From: Actinoplanes sp. KI2
GTDB taxonomy: Bacteria > Actinomycetota > Actinomycetes > Mycobacteriales > Micromonosporaceae
Assembly: GCF_025630775.1 (NCBI RefSeq)
Contig: NZ_JAOSZE010000001.1
Location: 186,001 to 250,000 of the forward strand
Length of the DNA: 64,000 bases
Reading direction: 5' to 3'
How positions within the stretch are numbered: position 1 is the stretch's first letter; the number at the start of each line of letters is the position of its first letter. Both the position numbers and the translations under genes were made by a program. Below are positions 17,792-27,060 of the stretch, piece after piece. The notes under the pieces are model-generated. The model ran no database searches and was not told where the DNA came from. It was given only the letters and a program-made list of their open reading frames with translations.

Positions 17792-17905
17792 CTGGCCGAG
17801 CAGGGGACGCCGGGGCACATCGTGGAGCACGGGCCGACCGACCAGATGTTCGACGAGCCGATCGACCCGCGCACCGCGGACTACGTCAACGGACGCTTCG
17901 GCTGA
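17792..17905 (+). pseudogene. Remnant of the C-terminus of phosphate ABC ATPase PstB
   Basis: The translation of this frame ends LAEQGTPGHIVEHGPTDQMF followed by DEPIDPRTADYVNGRFG and a stop. This matches the invariant C-terminal tail of actinobacterial PstB proteins. No Walker motifs, signature or start codon of PstB precede it: the bases immediately upstream are the start of the SulP gene on the other strand. It therefore looks like the last 35-40 codons of a deleted pstB copy. The match is from memory of the family; no alignment was run. Confidence 0.75.
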
Positions 17906-19156
17906 CTACCGCCATGTGAAGCTCTGCGCGCCGGTGCCGTTGCAGGTGTACTGGACCAGCTGGACGCCGTCGGCCGTGCTGGCGCCGGGGACGTCGAGGC
18001 ACTTGCCGCTGTTGCGGTTGACCAGGTGGTAGTACCCGCCACCCTCGTCGACCGGCTGCCACTGCTGGTTCAGACCTCCGCCGTACGCCCAGAGCTGGAT
18101 CTTCGCATTGTCCGCCGTGGACACGTCGGTCACGTCGAGCACCTGGCTGCTGTTGTTCCGGTTGTTGACCCGCACGTAGGCGCCGGTCGTGGCCACCTGC
18201 TGGAACTGCTGCGCGGTGGTGCCGTTGCAGGTGTACTGCTGAATGGTCGTGCCGTTGGCGGTGGCGGCGGCTTTGGCGTCCACGCACTTGCCGCTGCTCT
18301 TGCTGACGAGCGCGTGCCAATCCGTCGCCGGATTCTGGCCGCCGCCCAGCCACAGCAAACCGTTGATCAGCCACTGGTTCTGCTGGGCGCTCGCGAAGGT
18401 CGACGACGTACGCGTGTTGGTGTCGTAGTTCATGCCGTTGTGGCCGAAGTTCGCGTACAGCATCCGGTAGTTCTTGTTGGTCCACATGATCGGGTAGTAG
18501 CCGCCGGTCCACTGCTGGTTCGGGTCGGTGCCGACCGGGAACGTGGACGGGTCGAGCGACGCCAGGATGTCGATGTCCGGATTCTGGCGGAGATCCCGGC
18601 TCCACGAGTACCACTCGCTCACCGACGACGGGATCGTGGCCGGCAGCCCCGCGGTCGACGGGTGGTTCCGGTCCTCGATCTTCAGCGTCTCGGCGGTCGG
18701 CCCCCAGGTGTTGGAGACGAAGTTCCCCGACCCGAGGAACGTGTTGTAGTACCAACTCCAGTCGTTCGCGCTGGTGGTGAAGGCGCTGACGTGGAAGCCG
18801 AGGAACCCGCCGCCGTTCTGCACGTACTGCTGGAACGCGGCCCGCCGATCGGCCGGCGGCGCATCGTCCAGGAACATGATCACCTGGTACCCGGCCAGCC
18901 CCGACGCGCTGAGCCGGCTCCAGTCGGTGGTCGCCTCCCAGCTGAAGCCGTACTGCGCGCCGGCCTGCGGGAACCACTCCTTGGCTTCTTTGTCGAAGTC
19001 GATGTGCGCGGCGTCCCACGTCCCGTTGTAGAACGCCAGCACCTTGAAGTTGGCCGCCGCCGCCGCCGGCCCGCCATGCCCGGCCACGCCGAGCGCGGTC
19101 GCCGTGAGCAGGGCGATCGTCGCCGCCAAGGCGCGTCTGACTAGTCTTTTCGCCAC
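17906..19156 (-). CDS. Secreted ThuA-domain protein with C-terminal ricin-B lectin (CBM13)
   Basis: 416-aa secreted protein. GTG 19156 gives a good signal peptide (AKRLVRRALAATIALLTATA..) preceded by GAGG; in-frame starts further upstream give an unlikely longer leader. Residues about 30-255 are a ThuA/trehalose-utilisation fold (VLAFYNGTWDAAHIDFDKEA, GYQVIMFLDD, GGGFLGFHVSA, YYPIMWTNKNYRMLYANFGHN). Residues about 290-416 are a ricin-type beta-trefoil with SGKCVDAKAAATANGTTIQ, SSQVLDVTDV and SGKCLDVPGASTADG repeats and QQ/QSFTW endings. It probably binds or processes extracellular polysaccharide. It lies downstream of a LacI regulator on the same strand and beside a secreted GH30 enzyme. Confidence 0.9.
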   Translation of the reverse strand: MAKRLVRRALAATIALLTATALGVAGHGGPAAAAANFKVLAFYNGTWDAAHIDFDKEAKEWFPQAGAQYGFSWEATTDWSRLSASGLAGYQVIMFLDDAPPADRRAAFQQYVQNGGGFLGFHVSAFTTSANDWSWYYNTFLGSGNFVSNTWGPTAETLKIEDRNHPSTAGLPATIPSSVSEWYSWSRDLRQNPDIDILASLDPSTFPVGTDPNQQWTGGYYPIMWTNKNYRMLYANFGHNGMNYDTNTRTSSTFASAQQNQWLINGLLWLGGGQNPATDWHALVSKSSGKCVDAKAAATANGTTIQQYTCNGTTAQQFQQVATTGAYVRVNNRNNSSQVLDVTDVSTADNAKIQLWAYGGGLNQQWQPVDEGGGYYHLVNRNSGKCLDVPGASTADGVQLVQYTCNGTGAQSFTWR

Positions 19157-19252
19157 GATCCGATACCTCGGGGATGAGAGCGGTAGGGGAAGCGGCGCCG
19201 CGCTCACATCCTCAACCATCGATGCCCTGCCCCACAAGGTTAAGAGCATTAA

Positions 19253-19263
19253 TAGTTAAACTA
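19253..19263. promoter_or_regulatory. Operator-like inverted repeat TAGTT-A-AACTA
   Basis: An 11-bp perfect inverted repeat in an AT-rich island (TTAATAGTTAAACTAAC) unlike the surrounding GC-rich DNA. It overlaps the stop codon of the lacI-family gene and lies about 100 bp upstream of the secreted ThuA-lectin gene, where an operator would act. The binding protein is unknown. Confidence 0.5.
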
Positions 19264-20265
19264 ACTTCCGAAAGAGGCCGGGCCGGTGGAGTCGCGGACG
19301 ATCAGTTCGGTGGCCAGCTCGACGTGCAGGGCGTCCAGGCGGTGGCGGTTGAGCAGGCGCAGCAGCAGGCTCACCGCGATGCGGCCCATCTCCTGCAGGG
19401 GCTGGCGAACCGTGGTCAGCGTCGGGCGGGTCGCCTGGGCCAGGTCGAGGTCGTCGAAGCCGGCTATCGACAGGTCCTCGGGCACCCGCAAGCCGCGCGA
19501 CGCGGCGGCGGCCAGCGCGCCGGAGGCGGCCTTGTCGTTGAAGCCGAGCAGGGCCGTCGGCCGTGAAGGCAGGTCGAGCAGGCGCTGCGCGGCCTCGTAG
19601 CCGAACCGGACCGTGGGCTCGCCCGGCAGCGCCAGCCGGCGGTCGGGCAGCACGCCCGCGTCGGCCAGGGCCGAGGCGTGGCCGGCCCGGCGGGCGGTGC
19701 TGGCCAGCCAGTTGTCCGGGCCGGCGATCAGGCCGATCCGGCGATGGCCCAGCTCGATCAGGTGGCCGGTGAGGCTCCGGGCACCGGCGAAGTGGGCGGC
19801 CGAGACGGCGGCGATGTCCCGGGGGACGGTCTCGCGCGGGTCGACGACCACGAACGGGAAGCCGGTCGCCTGCAGCGCGACCAGGTCGGCGCCGGGCTCG
19901 GGCGGGAGCACGACGATCGCCCCGGCGACCCCGGCCCGCGCGGCCAGCGTGGGCAGCACCTCGCGCTGCTGGGCGGCCTCGCCGGCGTTCAGCACCACCT
20001 GCAGGCCGTGCAGGTCGAGCGTCTCGGCGATCGACGACACGATCAGTCCGAAGTAGTCGGTCAGCAGGTACGGGCAGCGCAGGAAGATCGCACCGGGCGG
20101 GGCCGGCCGGCGGCTGACGACCTGGCCGCCGAGCTCCTCGATGGCCCGCTGCACCAGGTCGCGGGTCTCCGGCGCGACGTGCGTCTGATCGTTGAGCACC
20201 CGCGAGACGGTCGCGATGGACACACCGGCGCGGGCTGCTACGTCGCGGACCGTCACGCGTTTCAT
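19261..20265 (-). CDS. LacI-family transcriptional regulator
   Basis: 334-aa sugar-responsive repressor. Seen: N-terminal LacI helix-turn-helix (VTVRDVAARAGVSIATVSRVLN) and hinge, then a periplasmic-binding-like sensor domain (GAIVVLP, FPFVVVDPR, RRIGLIAGP, TALLGFND, SIAGFDDLDLA, LTTVRQPLQEMG). It is divergent from the GH30 gene (103-bp gap containing GAAACGTTTC) and precedes the ThuA-lectin gene. It likely controls one or both in response to a saccharide released by the GH30 enzyme. Confidence 0.94.
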   Translation of the reverse strand: MKRVTVRDVAARAGVSIATVSRVLNDQTHVAPETRDLVQRAIEELGGQVVSRRPAPPGAIFLRCPYLLTDYFGLIVSSIAETLDLHGLQVVLNAGEAAQQREVLPTLAARAGVAGAIVVLPPEPGADLVALQATGFPFVVVDPRETVPRDIAAVSAAHFAGARSLTGHLIELGHRRIGLIAGPDNWLASTARRAGHASALADAGVLPDRRLALPGEPTVRFGYEAAQRLLDLPSRPTALLGFNDKAASGALAAAASRGLRVPEDLSIAGFDDLDLAQATRPTLTTVRQPLQEMGRIAVSLLLRLLNRHRLDALHVELATELIVRDSTGPASFGS

Positions 20266-20322
20266 GACGGAAGCATAGACATTGACGTGCGCGAAGGTGG
20301 GTGGTTACCTGGCGTTATAGCA

Positions 20323-20332
20323 GAAACGTTTC
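20323..20332. promoter_or_regulatory. LacI-type operator candidate GAAACGTTTC
   Basis: Perfect 10-bp palindrome with the central CG typical of LacI/GalR-family operators. It lies between the divergent lacI-family gene (start 20265) and the GH30 gene (start 20369), 37 bp before the latter start, a position suited to repression. Confidence 0.65.
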
Positions 20333-20368
20333 GTGGTTGTTTCAGCTTGTTACATCGGGAGAGAGCCC

Positions 20369-22249
20369 ATGTCACGCTTCGGAACCGCCGCACTCACCGC
20401 CGTTGCCCTGGTCGTCGCGCCGCTGCCGGCGGCCGCTCATCCGCGTACCTCGACCGCGCACGTCTGGCTCACCACGCCGGACGGGACAAACCGCCTCAGC
20501 GATCTCGGGACCATCGAGCTGACCAAGGCGACCGACATCCCGACCCCGACCATCGTGATCGACCCGAACCGGCGGTTCCAGACGATGACCGGCTTCGGGG
20601 CGTCGATCACCGACTCCTCGGCGGCGGTGCTCTACCGGCTCGACCCGGCGCGGCGGGCCGGGGTGATGGCCGATCTCTTCGCCACCGACCGGCTCAACTT
20701 CCTGCGCCAGCCGATCGGCGCCTCCGACTTCACCGACGAGCCGGCCTACACCTACGACGACATGCCGGCCGGGCAGACCGACTACGCGCTCCGCAACTTC
20801 AGCGTCGCGCACGACGAGTCGCAGATCCTGCCGCTGCTGCGTCAGGCCGCTCGGCTCAACCCGGAGCTGAAGATCATGGGCACGCCCTGGTCGCCGCCGG
20901 CCTGGATGAAGACGAACGGCTCGCTGATCGGGGGCCGGCTGATCGACAGTCCGGCGATCTATCGGGCGTACGCCGGGTATCTGGTGAAGTTCGTCCTGGC
21001 GTACCGGAAGGAAGGTGTTCGGGTCGACTACCTGTCGATCCAGAACGAGCCGCAGAACCGGGCGCCCAACGGCTACCCGGGCATGGACCTGCCGTCCTGG
21101 CAGGAGGCCAAGGTGATCGAGCAACTCGGCCCTATGCTTCGCGCCTACCGCCTCGACACCAGGATCCTCGGGTACGACCACAACTGGACCGAGCACCCGA
21201 ACGACGCGGCCAACACCCCGCCGGACGAGACCGCCGACATCAACCACTACCCGCAGGAGCTGCTCGCCTCGCCGGCCGCCCGCTGGGTCGACGGCACGGC
21301 GTACCACTGCTACTCGGGCGACCCGAGCGCGATGACCGTTCTGCACAACGAGTTCCCGACGAAGGGCATCTACTTCACCGAGTGTTCGGGCAGCCAGTCG
21401 AGCGACCCGGCCAACACGTTCTCCGACACGCTCAAGTGGCACGCCCGCAACCTGATCATCGGCAACACCCGGAACTGGGCGAAGACCGTGGTCAACTGGA
21501 ACCTCGCGCTCGACCCGGCGAACGGCCCGCACACCGGCGGCTGCGGCGGCTGCACCGGCGTGGTCACGGTCGGCGACACCGTGACCCGTAACGCCGAGTA
21601 CTACACGCTCGGCCATCTGGCCCGCTTCGTCCGGCCGGGCGCGGTCCGGGTGGCGAGCACCTCGTTCGGCACCATCGGCTGGAACGGGCAGGTCATGGAC
21701 GTGGCCTTCGTCAACCCGAACGGCGAGACGGTCGTGGTCGCGCACAACGAGAACGACAACCCGCAGGCGGTCGCGGTCCGGCTCGGCGACCGGCAGTTCA
21801 GCTACACGCTGCCGGGCGGCGCGCTGGCCACGTTCGTCTGGCACGGCCGCAGCGAAGATCGGCCGATCGACCCGACCGGCTGGACCGCCACCGCGTCCCC
21901 GGCGAGCGCCACCGACGTGCCGGCCAACGCGGTCGACGACGACGCCAGCACCCGCTTCAGCACCGGCACGGCCCAGCAGCCCGGCCAGTACCTCCAGGTC
22001 GACCTCGGCAGGATCCAGCGCGTCGGCAGGGTCGTCTTCGACACCGGCGCGTCCATCGGCGACTACCCGCGGGGTTACACGATCAGCGTGTCCAGCGACG
22101 GCACCACGTGGTGGCCGACACCCACCAGCGGCGCCGGCCAGTTCTCCACCGGCACCGTCAATAACCGACAAATCAGATTTGTTCGGATAGCGACCACCGG
22201 GAGCGCGGGCAACTGGTGGTCCATAGCGGACGTCCGCGCCTACCGCTGA
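20369..22249 (+). CDS. Secreted GH30 glycosidase with C-terminal discoidin/CBM32-like domain
   Basis: 626-aa extracellular enzyme. ATG 20369 follows GGGAGAGAG and begins a signal peptide (SRFGTAALTAVALVVAPLPAAA). The GH30 catalytic region shows FQTMTGFGASITDSSA, NFLRQPIGASDF, GTPWSPPAWMK, the acid/base Glu in SIQNEPQN and the nucleophile Glu in YFTECSG, followed by a beta-sandwich that closes the GH30 module. Residues about 500-626 form an F5/8-type C domain (AVDDDASTRFSTGTAQQPGQ). Likely activities are beta-glucosylceramidase-like or beta-1,6-glucanase; sequence alone does not decide. Its last 10 bp overlap the convergent AAA ATPase gene. Confidence 0.92.
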   Translation: MSRFGTAALTAVALVVAPLPAAAHPRTSTAHVWLTTPDGTNRLSDLGTIELTKATDIPTPTIVIDPNRRFQTMTGFGASITDSSAAVLYRLDPARRAGVMADLFATDRLNFLRQPIGASDFTDEPAYTYDDMPAGQTDYALRNFSVAHDESQILPLLRQAARLNPELKIMGTPWSPPAWMKTNGSLIGGRLIDSPAIYRAYAGYLVKFVLAYRKEGVRVDYLSIQNEPQNRAPNGYPGMDLPSWQEAKVIEQLGPMLRAYRLDTRILGYDHNWTEHPNDAANTPPDETADINHYPQELLASPAARWVDGTAYHCYSGDPSAMTVLHNEFPTKGIYFTECSGSQSSDPANTFSDTLKWHARNLIIGNTRNWAKTVVNWNLALDPANGPHTGGCGGCTGVVTVGDTVTRNAEYYTLGHLARFVRPGAVRVASTSFGTIGWNGQVMDVAFVNPNGETVVVAHNENDNPQAVAVRLGDRQFSYTLPGGALATFVWHGRSEDRPIDPTGWTATASPASATDVPANAVDDDASTRFSTGTAQQPGQYLQVDLGRIQRVGRVVFDTGASIGDYPRGYTISVSSDGTTWWPTPTSGAGQFSTGTVNNRQIRFVRIATTGSAGNWWSIADVRAYR

Positions 22250-25200
22250 CGGGAGGGATCAAGGAGAGCGGCCGAGATCTCACCTACCCGATCGGCGAGC
22301 AGGCCGACCGCGCCGACCGCCCGCGACATCGGGTCCTCGCCGTCGCCACCCAGCGCCCTCGCCCGCAGGTAGGCCGCCTTCACCTCGGCCCACCGGGTCG
22401 CCTGCGCGGGCGTCATCCGCCCGCGCAGCTCGGCCAGCTTCAGCAGGTTGGCCTCGGCCCCCGAGGTGAGGGTCTGCGCCTCACCGGCGTAGTGGTCGTC
22501 GAGCACCGCCTCGACCTCGTCGTCGTTCATCGCCGGCACCAGCCGCTCGGCGAGCTTGTTCATGTTCCGGTACGAGCCCTGGAGCAGGAACGGCGGCTCG
22601 GTCCGGGACGCGTCGGCCTGCCCGGCCGAGGCGATGTAAGCCCGGTTGTTCCCCAGCACCACCCGCTGGACGTGCCGCATCTTGCGCAGCACCGACAGCA
22701 CCTGGGCCAGTTCGGCGGCCGAGTACGCGTACGACAGCCGGTCCGGCCGCACCGTGTCGTCGCCCTCGGCCAGCCGGACCAGCAGCGGCAGGTCCTCGGG
22801 CGCCCGGGTGGCCAGCGGCGCGAGCACCGGGTTGGAGGTCAACGCGTTCTCCAGGTAGGACATTTCAAACAAATGAAGACGCCCGGCCAGCACGTCGCCG
22901 AGGTTCCACACGTCGGCCCGGTTGGCGAGCATGTCCGGGATCCGGAAGCGCTGCCCGCTCTCGGTGTACGGGTTGCCGGCCATGCACACCGCGAACCGCT
23001 TCCCGCGCAGGTCATAGGTCTGCGGCTGCCCGTCCCAGACGCCCTCGATCTGCCGCTGCGCGTCGCACAGCGAGATGAACTTCTGCAGCAACTCGGGCGA
23101 GGTGTGCTGGATGTCGTCGAGGTAGAGCAGCACGTTGTTGCCCATCCGCAGGGCGAAGGAGATCTTCTCGACCTCCTGCCGGGCGGTGGCGTTCGGCGCG
23201 GCGGCCGGGTCGAGCGAGGTGACCTCGTGCCCGAGCGCCGGCCCGCTGACCTTCACGAAGATCAGGCCGAGCCGGTTGGCCACGTACTCCATCAGCGTGG
23301 TCTTGCCGTAGCCGGGCGGCGAGATGAGCAGCAGCAGGCCGGACTGGTCGGTGCGCTTGGCGTCGCCGGCCGCCCCGATCTGCCGGGCCAGGTTGTCCCC
23401 GATCAGCGGCAGATAGACCTCGTCGAGCAGCCGGTTGCGGACGAAGGCGGTCAGCACCGCCGGTTGGAAATCGTCCAGGCGCAGGCGGGTGCGTTCGCTT
23501 GCGGTCAGAGCGCTTCGCCTTTTCCCGTACGCCCGGAAGCCCGGCACCCACGTCTCCCGGAACTCCCGGGTCGCCGCGAGGAACCGGTCGAGACGGATCG
23601 CCAGCCGGCCGCCGACGATCCGCGGATGCACCCCGAGCAGCCCCTCGACCTCCGCCGACAGCGCCGCCGCCGAGTCATGGCGGGCAACCGAAGGGCCGGT
23701 CAGCTCGATCGCCACCGCCTCGACCAGGTCGTCCTCGGTCCCGCTCTCGGGGTTCGCCGCCCGGAACGCCGACAACCAGCTCGTGATCAACATCCGGCGG
23801 TCATCGAGATGGGGCAATGCCTTGAGGTCGTCGAGGTAACCGGGCCCGGCGCGATGGAACCGATCGAGGAAGGCCCGAGCCCCGGCGCTGGTGACGAACC
23901 CGGCCGACGAAGCCAGCTCCTCGGCGAGATACTCCCCGATCGGCGAACCCGCGGCGGCAGACAATTCGGACGCGAGGTCGCCCAGCAAGTCGGTGGCGCC
24001 GAAGACCTCCCGGGCCCGAGCCAGCGAGACCGCGCGCAGCCGCCAAGCGGCCCGCTGCTCCTCCGTGGCCGAGAAGGCCCAGAACAACTGCGCGGCGACC
24101 CGCACCGACGGCTCGTACCGGAGCAGCCCGGCCGACTCGTGCAGCCGGATCACCGCCGACAGGATCGCGGTCGCGTCGGCGTCGTGCACGCCCCGCTCGT
24201 ACCCCTCGTCGATGCGGGACTCGGCTTCCCGCCGTACGAGATCCGCAATTGTCCCGTCGGCCAGCGCGGCCGCGGCACCCGCCGGATCCGCCGCGAAGAT
24301 CGCGGCGGCCAGGTGCTCGGACCGGTAGACCTCACTATTTTCCGAGATCAGCGGGTACGCCCAGAACGGCCGGGTCTCCGCCACGAACGACGCGTCGCGG
24401 ATCGGCCCCCGGTAGTCGGTGCCGGTGATCGTGAAGGCCAGGTCGTCGCCGTCCGGCAGCAGCGTGAGCTCGATCGGCTGAGTGTTGACCGCGAACGTGT
24501 GCCGGCCGAGCCGGATCGTGTTGCCGCCGTCGGCGTAGAGATCGAGCCGGTCGCGCAGCGCCCGCGCCGCCTCCTGCCGGGCCGCCTTGACCTGGCCGTC
24601 CAGCTCCTCGGCGCGGACGGTGTCGCCGAGCTCCCGCAGCTGGTCGGCGACCGACCGCAGCTTGCCCACCATCGGGTCGGTCGCGAAGTAGGTGTTCACC
24701 TCGTCCACGGTGGACAGCGAGACGACCCGCCGCTGCACGCTGGTCAGCGTGCGGTGCGCCGACGCGACCAGCCGGTCGGCCCGCCGGGCCCGCTCGTCCA
24801 GCAGCGCCTGCCGGCGGCCGGCGAACGCCTCGTAAACCTCGGATCGCTTGGCGCCCAACTGGTCGACGAAGTCGTCGAACTCGCCGAACCGCGACTCCAG
24901 CGCCTCGACCTGCAACAGCAGCTTGGCCGACTGCTCGTCGCACCGCGCGGGCGTGTCCGACGCCGCCAGCCCGGCCGTGATCGCCTGCCCGAGCAGCGCG
25001 AACTCGGCCGCGAACGCGGCCCGCCCCTCGCGCGCCGCCAGCTCCCGGCGCCGCGCGTCGAGGGTGGCCCGGGCCCGGTTGACCCCGCCGAGCACCTCGC
25101 CGATCCGCTCGAGAATGGCCACCCGCACGGTGGCGTCGGCGATCTCCAGGCCGCCCACCACGTCGATGACCACCTGCAGGCCGTCGGCCTGCTCGGCGAG

Positions 25201-27060
25201 CCGGGCCGCGACCGGCTCGGCCGCCGCCACCGTGTCGATCTTGCCGGCGTCGGTGACCAGCGCGTCGACCGACCGTTGATATCCGGCGAAGGCCTCCTCG
25301 CGGCGCAGGAACTCGACGGCCCGGCCGGCCGTCGCGTCGACCTCCTCCGCCAGCGCGGCGGCGAGCGCGTCGAGCCGGGCCAGGTCGGCGTAGCGCATCT
25401 CGCGCAGCGTGACCGCGTGTCCCTGCTGCTGGCGAAGGGACGCGAGCAGCGCGATCCAGCCGTCGGTCGCGGTCGGCGCGTCGGACCGGGCGCGCCGGAT
25501 CAGCGCGTCCGCGTCGGTGGCCGCGGCCTCGACAGCGGCCCGGGCCTGGGCGGTGAGCTGCTGCACCGCCTCGAATTCGTCGAGCACCTGCTCGGCCGTC
25601 GCGCGTACCTCGGCGAGCGGTCCGTCCAGGCCGGCCTCGCCCAGCCAGAAGTAGTGGTCGACGAGCCGGCCGCAGGCCGCGATGATCGCCTCGAAGACCG
25701 GGCCGGACGGCGACATCTCGTCCACCATCCGAGCCACCGAGAGCGCGTCCGCGATGCCCCGCACCAGGTCGGCGTTGCCGATCCGGTCCAGCGGCCCGGT
25801 GCCGGCCGGCTGCGCGGCGGCGAACGTGTCCGACACGTACGGCGTCTGCCAGATCTGCATCGGATGCACCCGGCTCGGCTCGTCGCCGTCGTGCCGGAAC
25901 GCGGTCAGCGTGCCGTCGTCGAACAGCGACCAGCCGTGGCAGGTGATCGGGGTGGCCACCTCCTTGCGGATCACGTTGTACGGGAGCAGGAGGTAACGGC
26001 CGGTGTCCCGGGCGTGGAAGACGTAGAGCACATCCTCGCCGTTGACCGAGCGCACCACCCGCTCGTATTCGAGATCCGCGGTCTCCGCGTCGAACGTCCG
26101 AGCCACGCCGGTGGCCAGGTAGTACCCGCCGGGGAAGATGATCCCCTGGTCCTCGGGCAGCCGCCGGCACGCCTGCCCGATCCCGTCCAGCCGGTGCACG
26201 TCCCGGGTCCGGGTGTTGAACACCAGATACCGATGCCGGGTCTCCTTGTAGGGCAGCACCCGGATCAAGATCAAAGGACCGATGCGTGCGTACGCGATAT
26301 CCGCGTCCGCGAGGCTCTGCAACGGCTCGTCCACCGGTTCGCTGTAGACGCCCTGGCCGTCCTCGGTGTTGTTCTCCACCTTGACGGTCAGGTCGCCGCC
26401 GACCGTCTCCACGAAGACCGCGTCCTCGATCGAGACGTGCGGGTGCCGGCCCTGGACGTGCTGGTCCCGGGTGGTGGGCGTCCACTCGAAGTCGTGCGCG
26501 GGCGGGAACACGTGATCGCGCTCGCCCCGGTTGTCGAGATAGGACACCGCGCCGTCGGCGCCGACCCGCCAGCGCAGCACCTTGAGGTCGTCGCCGCGCG
26601 CCCCGGTCTGGAACACCGCCAGCAGCAGCCCCTCCAGCCGGCGCAGCTGGAGCAGCCGGGTGTCCTTGTAATACCGGTACAGCTCGGCGAAGTCCCGCTG
26701 GAACGCCGGGTCGTCGAGCAGCCCCGGCTTCTCCGACCGGCCCAGCGGCTGCTGCACGTGGTCGTCGAGCGGGCCGGCATGCACGGCGAAGACGTCCGCG
26801 ACCGTGGTCTCCGCCTTGAGCCCGATGAAGACGTTGTAGCCGAAGAGCAGCGCGCCGCCCACATGCGCGATGTCGCGCGGCACGCAGTTGTTCTCGGTGC
26901 GGATCCGCTCGGTGCCGGTCAGCGTCATCGGCACGCCGCCGAACGTCGCCACCCGCCGGTCGTTCAGCGCCTCGGCACGCGCCGCCAGCTCCTTGGCCTG
27001 CGCGCCCAGCCGGGCGCGCAGGACCTCGTAGGTGCCGGCGTCAAGCGTCGGCTCGGTCAC
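22240..27060 (-). CDS. Very large AAA ATPase of the DUF3686 'DNA repair ATPase' type
   Basis: 1606-aa cytoplasmic protein. The GTG start overlaps the flotillin stop. The N-terminal ~450 residues (GYNVFIGLKAETTVADVF, FPPAHDFEWTPT, LVFNTRTRDVHRLDGIGQAC, IIFPGGYYLATG) match what is annotated as DUF3686. A long helical region (about 450-900) follows. The C-terminal AAA module has Walker A PPGYGKTT (about residue 1248), Walker B VLLYLDDIQ (about 1310), and MAGNPYTESGQRFRIPDMLANRADVWN in the sensor region, resembling MoxR-type ATPases. It ends the flotillin operon. A role with flotillin at the membrane is inferred; 'DNA repair' is only the family label. Signal peptide and TM segments are absent. 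Confidence 0.85.
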   Translation of the reverse strand: MTEPTLDAGTYEVLRARLGAQAKELAARAEALNDRRVATFGGVPMTLTGTERIRTENNCVPRDIAHVGGALLFGYNVFIGLKAETTVADVFAVHAGPLDDHVQQPLGRSEKPGLLDDPAFQRDFAELYRYYKDTRLLQLRRLEGLLLAVFQTGARGDDLKVLRWRVGADGAVSYLDNRGERDHVFPPAHDFEWTPTTRDQHVQGRHPHVSIEDAVFVETVGGDLTVKVENNTEDGQGVYSEPVDEPLQSLADADIAYARIGPLILIRVLPYKETRHRYLVFNTRTRDVHRLDGIGQACRRLPEDQGIIFPGGYYLATGVARTFDAETADLEYERVVRSVNGEDVLYVFHARDTGRYLLLPYNVIRKEVATPITCHGWSLFDDGTLTAFRHDGDEPSRVHPMQIWQTPYVSDTFAAAQPAGTGPLDRIGNADLVRGIADALSVARMVDEMSPSGPVFEAIIAACGRLVDHYFWLGEAGLDGPLAEVRATAEQVLDEFEAVQQLTAQARAAVEAAATDADALIRRARSDAPTATDGWIALLASLRQQQGHAVTLREMRYADLARLDALAAALAEEVDATAGRAVEFLRREEAFAGYQRSVDALVTDAGKIDTVAAAEPVAARLAEQADGLQVVIDVVGGLEIADATVRVAILERIGEVLGGVNRARATLDARRRELAAREGRAAFAAEFALLGQAITAGLAASDTPARCDEQSAKLLLQVEALESRFGEFDDFVDQLGAKRSEVYEAFAGRRQALLDERARRADRLVASAHRTLTSVQRRVVSLSTVDEVNTYFATDPMVGKLRSVADQLRELGDTVRAEELDGQVKAARQEAARALRDRLDLYADGGNTIRLGRHTFAVNTQPIELTLLPDGDDLAFTITGTDYRGPIRDASFVAETRPFWAYPLISENSEVYRSEHLAAAIFAADPAGAAAALADGTIADLVRREAESRIDEGYERGVHDADATAILSAVIRLHESAGLLRYEPSVRVAAQLFWAFSATEEQRAAWRLRAVSLARAREVFGATDLLGDLASELSAAAGSPIGEYLAEELASSAGFVTSAGARAFLDRFHRAGPGYLDDLKALPHLDDRRMLITSWLSAFRAANPESGTEDDLVEAVAIELTGPSVARHDSAAALSAEVEGLLGVHPRIVGGRLAIRLDRFLAATREFRETWVPGFRAYGKRRSALTASERTRLRLDDFQPAVLTAFVRNRLLDEVYLPLIGDNLARQIGAAGDAKRTDQSGLLLLISPPGYGKTTLMEYVANRLGLIFVKVSGPALGHEVTSLDPAAAPNATARQEVEKISFALRMGNNVLLYLDDIQHTSPELLQKFISLCDAQRQIEGVWDGQPQTYDLRGKRFAVCMAGNPYTESGQRFRIPDMLANRADVWNLGDVLAGRLHLFEMSYLENALTSNPVLAPLATRAPEDLPLLVRLAEGDDTVRPDRLSYAYSAAELAQVLSVLRKMRHVQRVVLGNNRAYIASAGQADASRTEPPFLLQGSYRNMNKLAERLVPAMNDDEVEAVLDDHYAGEAQTLTSGAEANLLKLAELRGRMTPAQATRWAEVKAAYLRARALGGDGEDPMSRAVGAVGLLADRVGEISAALLDPSRQR

